Shown: positions 15,981-23,455, counted from the stretch's first letter. The stretch is 30,796 nucleotides of DNA from an uncultured Eubacteriales bacterium (GCA_900546915.1 UREY01000024.1:1-30796); one strand, 5' to 3'. The notes: a model not told the origin generated them from the letters alone. Numbers and translations are program-made.

Positions 15981-17775
15981 CCCGGCCGCCCTCCTGATAG
16001 TAGGATGCTTGGGTTTCATACATTTTGGTATACGCTCCATTTTTGGCAAGCAGCTGTGTATGGGTACCTTCTTCGATGATTTTCCCGTTCTGCAAATGAA
16101 TGATTCGATCGCAAAACTTGGTGGAGCTGAGCCGGTGGAAGATAAAGATGCTGGTTTTTTCTTTTGTTAACTCGTAATAATTCTGATATATCTGGCTTTC
16201 CGCGACGGCGTCCAGGGAAGAAGTCGGCTCGTCTAAGATCAAAATCGGACGGTCTGTGTATAAACAGCGGGCAATCATCAGCTTCTGCAGCTCGCCGCCG
16301 GAGAGCAACACACCGTCTTGCTCCAGCTCCTTTGTCATCTGGGTGTGCAGCCCCTTGGGTAAGGATTCGATTTTTTGCGCAAGCCCTACCTGCTTTAAAC
16401 AAGAGCGCACCCGACGGTCATCGGTTTTCTCCTCCGGCATACAAGACACGTTCTCAGCCAGTGTGGCTGCCAACAGATGGAAATCCTGAAATACGGCCGT
16501 ACACCACAAATAGATCTCCTCCGGGGAAAGCGTTGCAGTGTCCAACCCATTGATGAGCAATTTGCCGGAGGTTGGCCGGTAAAGCCCACAGATGATTTTG
16601 ATCAGAGTGGTCTTTCCGGCTCCGTTATTTCCCACAATGGCCAGTTTTTCGCCGGGGTGAATGGTTAAATTAAAATGCTCCAAAAACGGTTCGGTTCCCT
16701 CTGGAAACACAAAGGTAACGTCCTCCAGGCGAATTTCAGGCCCGGATTTTTGAGGAGGTTGCGACGAAGGAGACGCTGCTACGCTGCTGGAGCAAGATTC
16801 CAGTGCCAGCCGCGTGTTTCGTACATGCACGCTGTTCATTTGTAAATACTGGATATTGTGAAAAATTTCTTCCACCCAATGATTGATTCCCAAAGCCAAG
16901 CCGATCGAAAGGACAAAGCGATGGATTTCCAGCCCGTGTTTTACCTGCTCCAGGACAAGCAGGTATACCGTCAGGTATTTCACTGCCGACAGAAAGCGCC
17001 CGGTTGCCCGGGTCAAAAAGGAAGCGGTTCGCTCCCGCCGGTACCATTTCAGGCGAGATTTTGTCAGTTCATCCCATTTTTTTAAAAGCCATGGCTTCAT
17101 GGAATACAGCCGAATGTCCTTGGCATTTTGGATGTGGACAGATTCCCGGCTTAAGTATGCGAGCTTGACATCCAGCGCCTTCCATGTTTCCTCGTGGTTT
17201 GTCATCCACCGCTTCTGCAGGCCGCTGAGCAGGAGAGAAATAGAAGACAACCCGGTCTGCAGAAACACAATTCGAAAGTCTATCCCCGCTTCTATGACGC
17301 AATACACAAGAAATCCCACAACCCCCAGCAGAAGCATCCGGAAGTCGGAAATCATGTGATGAAAGCCGCTGTGAAACCCGTCGTAAAAGGAATCCCGACC
17401 GGCCTCATATTGAACCAGGAATTGAGAACTGTCGATTTTTTCGTAGTCTGCCTGGCAAAAGGCGACATAGTATTCCTGGGCTTTCCGCAGACGGGTATTA
17501 TTTACAACCCGATCTGTTGTGCGTTCCATGCGCTTTACGGCAATCATGATAAGGTAGAGTGCGACAGTATAAATTGCAAGTTTTCCAAACATATTTGTAC
17601 GGGAGCTGGTCAGCAGCCCCACTGCATATGCAGGCAGGTAGGTCAGCAGAAACTGGTACAGGATGGTTCCCAATAGGACGATTCCCACTCTGACAGTGTA
17701 CCAGAGCTTCCGGCCTTTCAATAGATACCTATGGCTGAATATGACTTCTCCGATGGCTCCGCCTTGATATTTCAT
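15973..17775 (-). CDS. ABC exporter half-transporter, first subunit
   Basis: 600 residues. Transmembrane segments are visible near 29-56, 64-81, 147-164 and 260-295. The ATPase part has Walker A GNNGAGKT (382-389), Q430 in FQDF, signature LSGGE (491-495), Walker B ILILDE (511-516) and H547 in IFHR. Both subunits therefore keep canonical catalytic residues, unlike many heterodimeric exporters with one degenerate site. GGAGTGA precedes the ATG and a consensus promoter lies ~50 bp upstream. It is divergent from the thioredoxin-like lipoprotein gene. Likely exports a peptide or small molecule; which one is not readable. Confidence 0.85.
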   Translation of the reverse strand: MKYQGGAIGEVIFSHRYLLKGRKLWYTVRVGIVLLGTILYQFLLTYLPAYAVGLLTSSRTNMFGKLAIYTVALYLIMIAVKRMERTTDRVVNNTRLRKAQEYYVAFCQADYEKIDSSQFLVQYEAGRDSFYDGFHSGFHHMISDFRMLLLGVVGFLVYCVIEAGIDFRIVFLQTGLSSISLLLSGLQKRWMTNHEETWKALDVKLAYLSRESVHIQNAKDIRLYSMKPWLLKKWDELTKSRLKWYRRERTASFLTRATGRFLSAVKYLTVYLLVLEQVKHGLEIHRFVLSIGLALGINHWVEEIFHNIQYLQMNSVHVRNTRLALESCSSSVAASPSSQPPQKSGPEIRLEDVTFVFPEGTEPFLEHFNLTIHPGEKLAIVGNNGAGKTTLIKIICGLYRPTSGKLLINGLDTATLSPEEIYLWCTAVFQDFHLLAATLAENVSCMPEEKTDDRRVRSCLKQVGLAQKIESLPKGLHTQMTKELEQDGVLLSGGELQKLMIARCLYTDRPILILDEPTSSLDAVAESQIYQNYYELTKEKTSIFIFHRLSSTKFCDRIIHLQNGKIIEEGTHTQLLAKNGAYTKMYETQASYYQEGGRDA

Positions 17776-17825
17776 ATCCGATCACTCCGGCCTTAATAGA
17801 ATACAAATGCGACTACTCAGCAAGC

Positions 17826-17854
17826 AGTATATTGCAAAATGGACGGCATGTCAA
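17826..17854 (-). promoter_or_regulatory. Promoter of the ABC exporter operon
   Basis: Minus-strand -35 TTGACA (17849-17854), 17-bp spacer, -10 TATACT (17826-17831). The leader to the ATG at 17775 is about 45 nt. Confidence 0.8.
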
Positions 17855-17961
17855 GGACGATCCGGTCCTACATGTATCAAAATGCGATGGCTAAAATGGA
17901 CTTTTATAAAACCGGAGTTTTTTATATCACAGCTGCCCATGGAGGAGTCCGAAGTCCGGTC

Positions 17962-17990
17962 TTGACAAGGGAAAGGGAAGCTGATATGAT
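17962..17990 (+). promoter_or_regulatory. Promoter of the thioredoxin-like lipoprotein gene
   Basis: -35 TTGACA (17962-17967), 17-bp spacer, -10 TATGAT (17985-17990), 31 bp before the start codon. The 107 bp between this and the divergent ABC promoter hold no other gene. Confidence 0.85.
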
Positions 17991-18021
17991 CACAACAACT
18001 TGATACACAGGAGGCAGACCC

Positions 18022-18609
18022 ATGCATCGAAAACGTCTTTGGATGTTTCTCCCGGCGGTCCTGGCGCTGCTGCTCACGGCGTGCGCAAGCTCCAAAACAC
18101 AGGATCTCACCGCCGGAGATGTCAATAACGGCATTCTCAGTGATTTCACGACCACAGACTTAGAGGGGAATTCCATTGACCAAACCATCTTTGCAGATTA
18201 CCCCCTGACCATGGTCAACGTCTGGGCGACCTTCTGTACGCCATGTTTGAATGAAATGCCGGACCTGGGCGAATTGGCCGCGGAATATGAGAGCCGGGGG
18301 GTTCAATTTGTGGGCTTGGTCTCCGATACGGTCGGTGCAGACGGCGCTCTGGACCCGGAGCAGGTCGAGCTGGCCAAGGAGGCCGTGGCGGAAACCGGCG
18401 CCTCCTACCGCCATCTTCTCCCCTCGGAGGACCTCAATGGTCTTCTGTCTCAGATCTACGCAGTGCCCACCACCTTTTTTGTGGACAGCCGGGGCAGGCA
18501 AGTGGGCAGCACCTATATGCGCGCCATGAGCCGCGAGGAATGGGAGGCCGTCCTGGACGGGATTCTGGCGGAACTGCCTGACGGGGAGGCGGGGTTGGAA
18601 GAGAACTGA
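18022..18609 (+). CDS. Thioredoxin-like (TlpA/ResA-type) lipoprotein
   Basis: 195 residues. A lipoprotein signal peptide ends with lipobox LTAC (18-21), so the protein is anchored on the outer face of the membrane. A thioredoxin fold of the TlpA/AhpC class follows. WATFCTPCLNEMP has redox cysteines C72 and C75, VSDTVGADG marks the class-specific insertion, and the cis-proline is P149 in VPTTFFVD. Such proteins reduce or exchange disulfides of extracytoplasmic partners, for example in cytochrome maturation or oxidative-stress protection; no partner is encoded beside it. ACAGGAGG precedes the ATG. It is divergent from the ABC exporter, but a functional link is not shown. Confidence 0.9.
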   Translation: MHRKRLWMFLPAVLALLLTACASSKTQDLTAGDVNNGILSDFTTTDLEGNSIDQTIFADYPLTMVNVWATFCTPCLNEMPDLGELAAEYESRGVQFVGLVSDTVGADGALDPEQVELAKEAVAETGASYRHLLPSEDLNGLLSQIYAVPTTFFVDSRGRQVGSTYMRAMSREEWEAVLDGILAELPDGEAGLEEN

Positions 18610-18662
18610 AGCCTGAAAACCTGGGGACGCTCCGACTTCTCGCACTGTCCCCTCAGATATGT

Positions 18663-18712
18663 GCAACCCCATACACGGCACTTCTTCCCCGGAGTGCGGC
18701 GTATGGGGTTGC
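18663..18712. repeat. Long hairpin downstream of the lipoprotein gene
   Basis: Arms GCAACCCCATAC (18663-18674) and GTATGGGGTTGC (18701-18712) are perfect, with an inner GGCACT/AGTGC pairing. No T-run follows on the plus strand. The 281-bp gap between the lipoprotein gene and tRNA-Lys also holds a 6-bp GGGGAC/GTCCCC stem just before this hairpin. No gene was seen in the gap. Confidence 0.55.
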
Positions 18713-18850
18713 AAAACACTTTGAAGAAAAACTCCTGATCACCTATAGAATATCGCTCCGCCGCTTTTTTCGCAAGCCTCCCCGGGGGTTATTTTTTATA
18801 TTCCGGTTAAACAGGCCCCAAAGGTAGTGCCCGGAAAAGTTCGCAGAATA

Positions 18851-18885
18851 CAGAAATCCCCCGGAAACAGAAAGCTTCCGAGGGT
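18851..18885 (-). terminator. Terminator-like hairpin of the tRNA cluster
   Basis: On the minus strand CCCUCGGAA and UUCCGGGGG (complements of 18876-18884 and 18858-18866) form a 9-bp stem with one U-G pair, followed by AUUUCUGU. It starts 6 bp after the CCA end of tRNA-Lys. Confidence 0.6.
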
Positions 18886-18890
18886 ATTTT

Positions 18891-18966
18891 TGGTGACCCG
18901 CTGGAGATTCGAACTCCAGACCCATTGCTTAAAAGGCAATTGCTCTGCCAACTGAGCTAGCGGGTC
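18891..18966 (-). tRNA. tRNA-Lys (anticodon TTT)
   Basis: 76 nt including an encoded CCA. Acceptor stem GACCCGC/GCGGGTC, D-arm AGCTCAGTTGGCAGAGC, anticodon loop CTTTTAA, T-loop GTTCGAATC. Last gene of a five-tRNA cluster. Confidence 0.97.
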
Positions 18967-18969
18967 ATA

Positions 18970-19044
18970 TGGCTGGGATGGCAGGACTCGAACCTACGAA
19001 TGCCAGAGTCAAAGTCTGGTGCCTTACCACTTGGCGACATCCCA
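18970..19044 (-). tRNA. tRNA-Gln (anticodon TTG)
   Basis: 75 nt with encoded CCA. Acceptor TGGGATG/CATCCCA with a U1-A72 pair typical of tRNA-Gln, anticodon loop CTTTGAC, T-loop GTTCGAGTC. Confidence 0.97.
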
Positions 19045-19088
19045 ATGTTGACACCGCCGAGAGAACCGGATGAGGGGGAGAAAGAGAA

Positions 19089-19166
19089 TGGGGTGGATGA
19101 AGGGATTCGAACCCTCGATCTTCAGAGCCACAATCTGACGCCTTAACCAGCTAGGCCACATCCACC
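19089..19166 (-). tRNA. tRNA-His (anticodon GTG)
   Basis: 78 nt with encoded CCA and including G-1 opposite C73, the histidine identity feature. Acceptor GTGGATG/CATCCAC, anticodon loop TTGTGGC, T-loop GTTCGAATC. Confidence 0.97.
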
Positions 19167-19206
19167 ATATCCATTTTTCCACTCCAACAAGGAAGAGTCC
19201 GGTACC

Positions 19207-19283
19207 TGGTACGCCAGGAGGGACTCGAACCCCCTACCTACTGCTTAGAAGGCAGTTGCTCTATCCAGATGAGCTACTGGCGC
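19207..19283 (-). tRNA. tRNA-Arg (anticodon TCT)
   Basis: 77 nt with encoded CCA. Acceptor GCGCCAG/CTGGCGT with a terminal G-U pair, anticodon loop CTTCTAA, T-loop GTTCGAGTC. Reads AGA codons. Confidence 0.97.
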
Positions 19284-19287
19284 ATGT

Positions 19288-19361
19288 TGGAGCGGGTGAC
19301 GGGAATCGAACCCGCGTATCCAGCTTGGAAGGCTGGTGTTCTACCATTGAACTACACCCGC
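19288..19361 (-). tRNA. tRNA-Gly (anticodon TCC)
   Basis: 74 nt with encoded CCA. Acceptor GCGGGTG/CACCCGC, D-arm AGTTCAATGGTAGAAC, anticodon loop CTTCCAA, T-loop GTTCGATTC. First gene of the cluster after the promoter. Confidence 0.97.
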
Positions 19362-19385
19362 AAGCCGTGAACCATCAGCTTTCCA

Positions 19386-19414
19386 ATTTTAGCATGTCCG
19401 GCAGTCGATGTCAA
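19386..19414 (-). promoter_or_regulatory. Promoter of the tRNA cluster
   Basis: Minus-strand -35 TTGACA (19409-19414), 17-bp spacer, -10 TAAAAT (19386-19391), 25 bp before tRNA-Gly. It begins 16 bp after the HAD gene stop; no terminator was seen between them, so pyk-HAD read-through into the tRNAs is possible. Confidence 0.85.
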
Positions 19415-19430
19415 GGAGAATTTTATACAT

Positions 19431-20309
19431 TCAGAGTTTTTTTCCCGTTGCCCTCTGTTCCAGGAGCTCCGGCAGCCGCCGAATGGCGTCGGCTACCACG
19501 CCTTGGGCGCAGGAGACGTAATGGGGGTACCGGGCGGTCAGAATCGGATCTCCGTCCGCAGCCGCAAAGGGGAAGTCTGCGGCGGCCAGCATGGAAGCGT
19601 CGTTGGCGCCGTCGCCCACACATACCAAAACACGGCGGCCCAGCTGCCGGGCCAATTCCCTGGCGGCCTGTCCCTTGGAGGTTCCCGCCGCCTGCAGATC
19701 CAGAATGCGCGGCGCGCCCCGGGTGACAGAGAGGCTGGCGCCGTAGCGTTCCTGCAGCCATCTCTCCGCTTCCTGAAACCCGGCGTCCTGTTCCGGCGTA
19801 ATCTCGTAAAATTGGGACACAGTGCCGTCTCGAATGGTTCCGTACAGAGCCATTTTCAAAAACGGCGAGGGAAGCTGCGCAAAACAAATCTCCCGGACCT
19901 CACACCCGTTTTCCCGGCCGAATACCTGCCACAGGGGCTCGTGCCGGAAGATGTAATGGGCTTCCAGGCCCTGCACGCCCAGCAGCAAATCGGGAAATTG
20001 CGCCTGTATGCGCGGGAGGACTTCACTCGGGTTCAAGTCAATGGGATGGGAAAATATCATTTTTTTCTCCGCCCAGTCATACGCCACGCTTCCGTTATAC
20101 AGAAGAAGCGGCGCGTTGACCGGGAAGCGGGACAGCTCCGGCCGGAGCATGGGGAGACTCCGGCCGGTGTTGACGGTAAAGGCTCCGCCATCGTGCATAA
20201 ACCGGTCTATGGCCTTCAGATTGGCCTGCGGGATTTTTCCGTCCGGGCCGGTCAGAGTGCGGTCAAAATCTACGGTCATCAGGACCTGAGAAAAAACGCC
20301 CACACGCAC
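19431..20309 (-). CDS. Cof-type HAD-IIB phosphatase
   Basis: 292 residues. HAD hydrolase of the Cof/sugar-phosphatase group. Motif I TVDFDRTLTG has nucleophile D14 and acid/base D16, with Arg where most Cof members have Gly. Motif II is VNTGRS (45-50), then a C2-type cap, a Lys in GTSKGQAA (motif III), and motif IV GDGANDASML. Substrate is unknown; members act on sugar phosphates, flavin or PLP phosphates. The GTG start at 20309 is preferred because AAGGAAG lies 5 nt upstream and the ATG at 20279 would cut the first beta strand. It begins 13 bp after pyk, so it is probably co-transcribed. Confidence 0.85.
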   Translation of the reverse strand: MRVGVFSQVLMTVDFDRTLTGPDGKIPQANLKAIDRFMHDGGAFTVNTGRSLPMLRPELSRFPVNAPLLLYNGSVAYDWAEKKMIFSHPIDLNPSEVLPRIQAQFPDLLLGVQGLEAHYIFRHEPLWQVFGRENGCEVREICFAQLPSPFLKMALYGTIRDGTVSQFYEITPEQDAGFQEAERWLQERYGASLSVTRGAPRILDLQAAGTSKGQAARELARQLGRRVLVCVGDGANDASMLAAADFPFAAADGDPILTARYPHYVSCAQGVVADAIRRLPELLEQRATGKKL

Positions 20310-20322
20310 CGCTTCCTTTTTC

Positions 20323-21738
20323 TTATTTTACGGTTTCGACCTTAATGGTATTGGTGTTGCCCGGTTGGCCGTTGATTTGTCCGCCGGTGAGAACCACGTT
20401 GTCTCCCTTTTGCAGGTGGCAGACCCGTTTGGCCTGATTCAGGGCATGGTAGAACATCACGTCCATGGAGGTGAATTCCTCGCTGAGGACCGGGGTCACG
20501 CCCCAGCTCAGGGCCAGCTTGCGCCAGGCCCGCTCCGTGGTCGTCATGCCGACAATATCGGTGGGGCAGCGGAAGCGGCTGACCATGCGGGCGGTGCGGC
20601 CGGTGACGGAGCTGACCACGATACATTTGGCGCCTACGTCAATGGCCATGGCGCAGGTGGCGTGGGAAACTGCGTCCAGCGTGTTGAGAATTTTAAAATC
20701 CGTGGTGTGGAAGCGGTGGATATAGCTGATGTGCTTTTCCGTATATTCGGCGATTTCCGCCATGTTTTTGACGGCGGCCACGGGATATTTACCGGCGGCA
20801 GTCTCACCGGAGAGCATCACCGCAGACGAGCCGTCGTAGACCGCGTTGGCGACATCGGAAATTTCCGCCCGGGTGGGGCGGGGATTGTGAATCATAGACT
20901 CCAGCATCTCCGTGGCCGTGATGACCCGTTTGCCCAGAAGGCGGCATTTGTTAATCAGGAACTTCTGAATGGACGGAACCTCTACAAAGGGAATTTCCAC
21001 CCCCAGATCGCCCCGGGCTACCATGACGCCGTCGGCTACCTTGCAGATCTCTTCAATGTGGTCCACACCGGAGCGGTTCTCAATTTTTGCAATCACGTCA
21101 ATATCGCCGCCGCCGTTTTCGTCCAAAAAGGTCCGCAGGTCTTCCATATCCTGCCGGGTGGAGACAAAGGAGGCCGCCACAAAATCCACGCCGTTCTGAA
21201 TGCCGAAGAGCAGGTCCTCTTTATCCTGCTGGCTGAGGAAATCGTGGGTCAGGACGCGGTTGGGAAAATTCATGCTTTTCCGATCGGACAGGTCGCCGCC
21301 GGCCACCACCCGGCACAGGGCGTTGCTGCCCTCCAGCTGCTCCACGCGGAAAATCACCAGACCGTTGTTGACCATGATGGTGTCGCCGACCTTCAAATCG
21401 TCGATGAGGCCTTGATAGGTGACGGACACCCGAGTTTGATCTCCGACGACATCCTCGGTGGTGAAGGTAAACATGTCGCCGTCCTGGAGCGTGATCTTTT
21501 TGTCTTTGAAAGTTTTGATGCGGTATTCCGGCCCCTTGGTGTCGAGCATGATCGCAATGGGCAGCTCCAGCTTCTCCCGAACCCGCTTGATCAAGTCGAT
21601 TTTCTTCTGGTGCTCCTCGTGAGAGCCGTGAGAAAAATTGAGGCGCGCGACATTCATGCCCGCCAGGCACATCTGCGTCAGGGTTTCCTCGTTTTCGCAG
21701 GACGGCCCGATGGTGCAGATAATTTTCGTTTTCCGCAT
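20323..21738 (-). CDS. pyk: Pyruvate kinase
   Basis: 471 residues, the form without the extra C-terminal PEP-utiliser domain. Makes pyruvate and ATP from phosphoenolpyruvate and ADP. Visible landmarks: KIICTIGPS (5-13), ARLNFSHG (31-38) with the phosphate-binding Arg, MLDTKGPEYR (64-73), catalytic Lys in IAKIENRSG (216-224), VARGDLGVE (240-248), ATEMLESM (275-282) and a C-terminal regulatory domain. K116 occupies the position that in characterised enzymes tells K+-independent (Lys) from K+-dependent (Glu) forms, and the usual DDGL is NNGL (124-127). GGGAGG precedes the ATG. Confidence 0.96.
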   Translation of the reverse strand: MRKTKIICTIGPSCENEETLTQMCLAGMNVARLNFSHGSHEEHQKKIDLIKRVREKLELPIAIMLDTKGPEYRIKTFKDKKITLQDGDMFTFTTEDVVGDQTRVSVTYQGLIDDLKVGDTIMVNNGLVIFRVEQLEGSNALCRVVAGGDLSDRKSMNFPNRVLTHDFLSQQDKEDLLFGIQNGVDFVAASFVSTRQDMEDLRTFLDENGGGDIDVIAKIENRSGVDHIEEICKVADGVMVARGDLGVEIPFVEVPSIQKFLINKCRLLGKRVITATEMLESMIHNPRPTRAEISDVANAVYDGSSAVMLSGETAAGKYPVAAVKNMAEIAEYTEKHISYIHRFHTTDFKILNTLDAVSHATCAMAIDVGAKCIVVSSVTGRTARMVSRFRCPTDIVGMTTTERAWRKLALSWGVTPVLSEEFTSMDVMFYHALNQAKRVCHLQKGDNVVLTGGQINGQPGNTNTIKVETVK

Positions 21739-21770
21739 TGGGACAACCTCCCCATTTTATTTTTAATATC

Positions 21771-21798
21771 ATCATATCACGAATTGCGCAATTTTCAA
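21771..21798 (-). promoter_or_regulatory. Promoter of pyk
   Basis: Minus-strand -35 TTGAAA (21793-21798), 16-bp spacer, -10 TATGAT (21771-21776), 32 bp upstream of the pyk ATG. Confidence 0.7.
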
Positions 21799-21847
21799 GT
21801 AAGATTCCGGATGTCTCTGAAAATTCAACAAGACGCACAGTAGAATC

Positions 21848-21876
21848 TTGACTTTACCGCGCCGCTCTTGTATAAT
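21848..21876 (+). promoter_or_regulatory. Promoter of thiT and its riboswitch
   Basis: -35 TTGACT (21848-21853), 17-bp spacer, -10 TATAAT (21871-21876). Transcription would start near 21883, about 16 nt before the riboswitch aptamer. Confidence 0.85.
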
Positions 21877-21898
21877 TGCCCCGAATCGCAGAACAAAT

Positions 21899-21995
21899 CA
21901 TTCTTCGGGGGGCCGGACGATTCCGGCTGAGATTGGGCGAAGCCGCGCCCTGACCCGCAAACCTGATACGGGTTATGCCGTCGTAGGGAAAGATG
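21899..21995 (+). promoter_or_regulatory. TPP (THI-box) riboswitch aptamer
   Basis: The conserved TPP-binding core is recognisable: CGGGGGGCC near 21906-21914, CTGAGA at 21927-21932, ACCCGCAAACCTGATACGGG around 21953-21972, and CGTAGGGAAAGATG to 21995. Imperfect P1 pairing joins CATTCTTC and GAAAGATG. It precedes a thiamine transporter gene, the expected target. Thiamine pyrophosphate binding should lower thiT expression through the terminator just downstream. Confidence 0.93.
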
Positions 21996-22009
21996 CAGAT
22001 ATGGAACGT

Positions 22010-22054
22010 ATCGCATTGTACACCGCAGGCGGGTTTGCAATGCGATTTTATTTT
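22010..22054 (+). terminator. Riboswitch-controlled intrinsic terminator
   Basis: ATCGCATTG (22010-22018) pairs with CAATGCGAT (22038-22046), followed by TTTATTTT. It lies between the TPP aptamer and the thiT ribosome-binding site, so it is the likely expression platform. Confidence 0.85.
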
Positions 22055-22086
22055 GGGTATTCCCATATTTGGAGGTAGCGAACACG

Positions 22087-22668
22087 ATGACAAACACAAA
22101 CAGATCCCACTTGCGCATCCGCGCCCTGTGCGAAGGGGCCGTCATGGTCGCCATGGCTCAGGCTCTGAGCCATGTGAAATTTATGACCCTGCCCAACGGG
22201 GGCTCTCTGACGCCGGCACTGTTCCCCATTTTGTTTTTTGCCGTCCGCTGGGGCCTGGGTCAGGGCCTGTTGGCCGGCTTTGCGTTTGGCCTGCTGCAGC
22301 TGATGTTCGACGGGGCGTACGCCTGGGGATGGCAGTCCATGCTTCTGGATTACTTGGTGGCCTTCACGCCGCTGGGTCTGGCCGGCCTGTTTCGGGGCAA
22401 AAGCTGGGGGATTTTTCCCGGGACGGTTTTAGGCTGCGGCGTGCGTTTTCTGGTTCATTTTATCAGCGGTGTGACCATTTACCGGATTTACGAGCCCACG
22501 GAAGTCCCCGGCTTCGGGACCTTTGATAACGCCACGCTGTATTCCCTGGTGTACAACGGAAGCTATATGCTGCCCAATACCATACTGGCCCTGGTGATTG
22601 CCGGTGTGCTGTACATTCCACTGAAGAAGTACTTTGCCGGACGGGACATTCCTCGTCCAGTCGTGTAA
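22087..22668 (+). CDS. thiT: ECF thiamine transporter S-component
   Basis: 193 residues, hydrophobic with about six transmembrane helices. Captures thiamine and works with the shared ECF energising module (EcfT/EcfA), which is not encoded here. Family features: GGSLTPALFPILFF (44-57) and WGLGQGLLAG, then the WGWQSMLLDYLVAF segment that lines the thiamine site, RFLVHFISGV and YNGSYMLPN. ATG 22087 follows GGAGGTAGCG; a TTG at 22069 lies upstream of that site and is rejected. Single-gene unit between a TPP riboswitch and a strong terminator. Confidence 0.94.
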   Translation: MTNTNRSHLRIRALCEGAVMVAMAQALSHVKFMTLPNGGSLTPALFPILFFAVRWGLGQGLLAGFAFGLLQLMFDGAYAWGWQSMLLDYLVAFTPLGLAGLFRGKSWGIFPGTVLGCGVRFLVHFISGVTIYRIYEPTEVPGFGTFDNATLYSLVYNGSYMLPNTILALVIAGVLYIPLKKYFAGRDIPRPVV

Positions 22669-22699
22669 TGCGTCGATACATGGTAATCCAGGTGTTCCG

Positions 22700-22737
22700 C
22701 AGCCTCTCGAAGCATGTCTTCGAGGGGCTGTTTTTTT
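22700..22737 (+). terminator. Rho-independent terminator after thiT
   Basis: Arms CAGCCTCTCGAAG (22700-22712) and CTTCGAGGGGCTG (22718-22730), 5-nt loop, then seven T. Confidence 0.95.
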
Positions 22738-22795
22738 GCCCAATGACCTTTTGAAGCGGATAGAAAGATTCTTTCGGGCGGTTTTAAAATTCTTA

Positions 22796-22824
22796 TTGAC
22801 AATCACGTAACTGTGTGTTATAAT
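22796..22824 (+). promoter_or_regulatory. Promoter of the DUF1836 gene
   Basis: -35 TTGACA (22796-22801), 17-bp spacer, -10 TATAAT (22819-22824): a perfect consensus, implying high activity or tight repression. Confidence 0.9.
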
Positions 22825-22829
22825 TTGGA

Positions 22830-22843
22830 CATCTCTAGAGATG
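22830..22843. promoter_or_regulatory. 14-bp palindrome at the DUF1836 transcription start
   Basis: CATCTCTAGAGATG is perfectly self-complementary. It spans the predicted +1 (about 22831) and touches the GGAGG ribosome-binding site. Candidate operator for a dimeric regulator, possibly the DUF1836 product itself, or a leader stem. Confidence 0.5.
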
Positions 22844-22851
22844 GAGGAGTG

Positions 22852-23412
22852 ATGGAAATGAACTGGATTCTGCCCGGCACAGTCCTGGAGGTCGATCAGT
22901 CCCGGCCGGAGGCGGCCGACGAGCTGTTTTCCTCCCTGTTCGTCACCGGCGGCCTGGTCCTGTCCCAGGTGTGCCAAATTACCGGACTGGAGCCCTATAC
23001 CGTGCAAAATTGGGTCAAGCGAGGTTTTTTGACGCCGCCGGTGAAAAAAAAGTACAACCGCCGCCAGCTGAGCCGCATCATCATCATCAACATGCTGAAG
23101 TCCGCTTTGCCGATGGAATCCATTTGCCGGCTTCTGTCCTACGTCAACGGCCAGCTGGACGATGAAAGCGACGATATCATTGACGACAGTGTCATGTATC
23201 TGATTTTTCTCCGTCTGGCTGCCGCAAACCGGGACGTCTGGCCGCCCCAGGGGCTCCATGACGCGCTGGACGCGGTCCTGGCCGGGTATCAGGAGCCTTG
23301 CCCCGGCGCCAGGCACCGGGTGGCGGATGTTTTGGAAGTGATGCTGACCGCTTGGTTTTCCTCCCAGCTGCAGAAGCGGGCGGCGGAGCAAATGCAGCAG
23401 CTGGGCATTTGA
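22852..23412 (+). CDS. DUF1836 helix-turn-helix regulator
   Basis: 186 residues (ATG 22852; ATG 22858 is equally possible given GGAGG at 22843-22847). DUF1836 proteins are widespread in Firmicutes and resemble MerR-type winged HTH proteins. Seen here: LSQVCQITGLEPYTVQNWVKRGF (~38-60) as the HTH, VKKKYNRRQLSRIIIINML as wing and linker helix, LLSYVNGQLDDESDDII, and a C-terminal helical part. No biochemical role is known to me. It has a consensus promoter and sits 43 bp before hflK, so it may regulate the SPFH genes or be co-transcribed with them. Confidence 0.85.
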   Translation: MEMNWILPGTVLEVDQSRPEAADELFSSLFVTGGLVLSQVCQITGLEPYTVQNWVKRGFLTPPVKKKYNRRQLSRIIIINMLKSALPMESICRLLSYVNGQLDDESDDIIDDSVMYLIFLRLAAANRDVWPPQGLHDALDAVLAGYQEPCPGARHRVADVLEVMLTAWFSSQLQKRAAEQMQQLGI

Positions 23413-23455
23413 CCGGTACAGGAACATCATAAAATAAAAAAGAAGGAGTATGGTT

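Noticed and set aside
17839..18003. 54-codon plus-strand frame (starts MDGMSRTIRSY) upstream of the lipoprotein gene
   Set aside because: No ribosome-binding site. It runs through both divergent promoters, so it is unlikely to be translated, although it was considered as a cargo peptide for the ABC pair.
18620..18890. Possible small gene or RNA between the lipoprotein gene and tRNA-Lys
   Set aside because: Only inverted repeats were seen; no start codon with a ribosome-binding site and no recognisable RNA family.
20365..21843. 492-codon plus-strand frame antisense to pyk
   Set aside because: Shadow of pyruvate kinase with no motif or ribosome-binding site.
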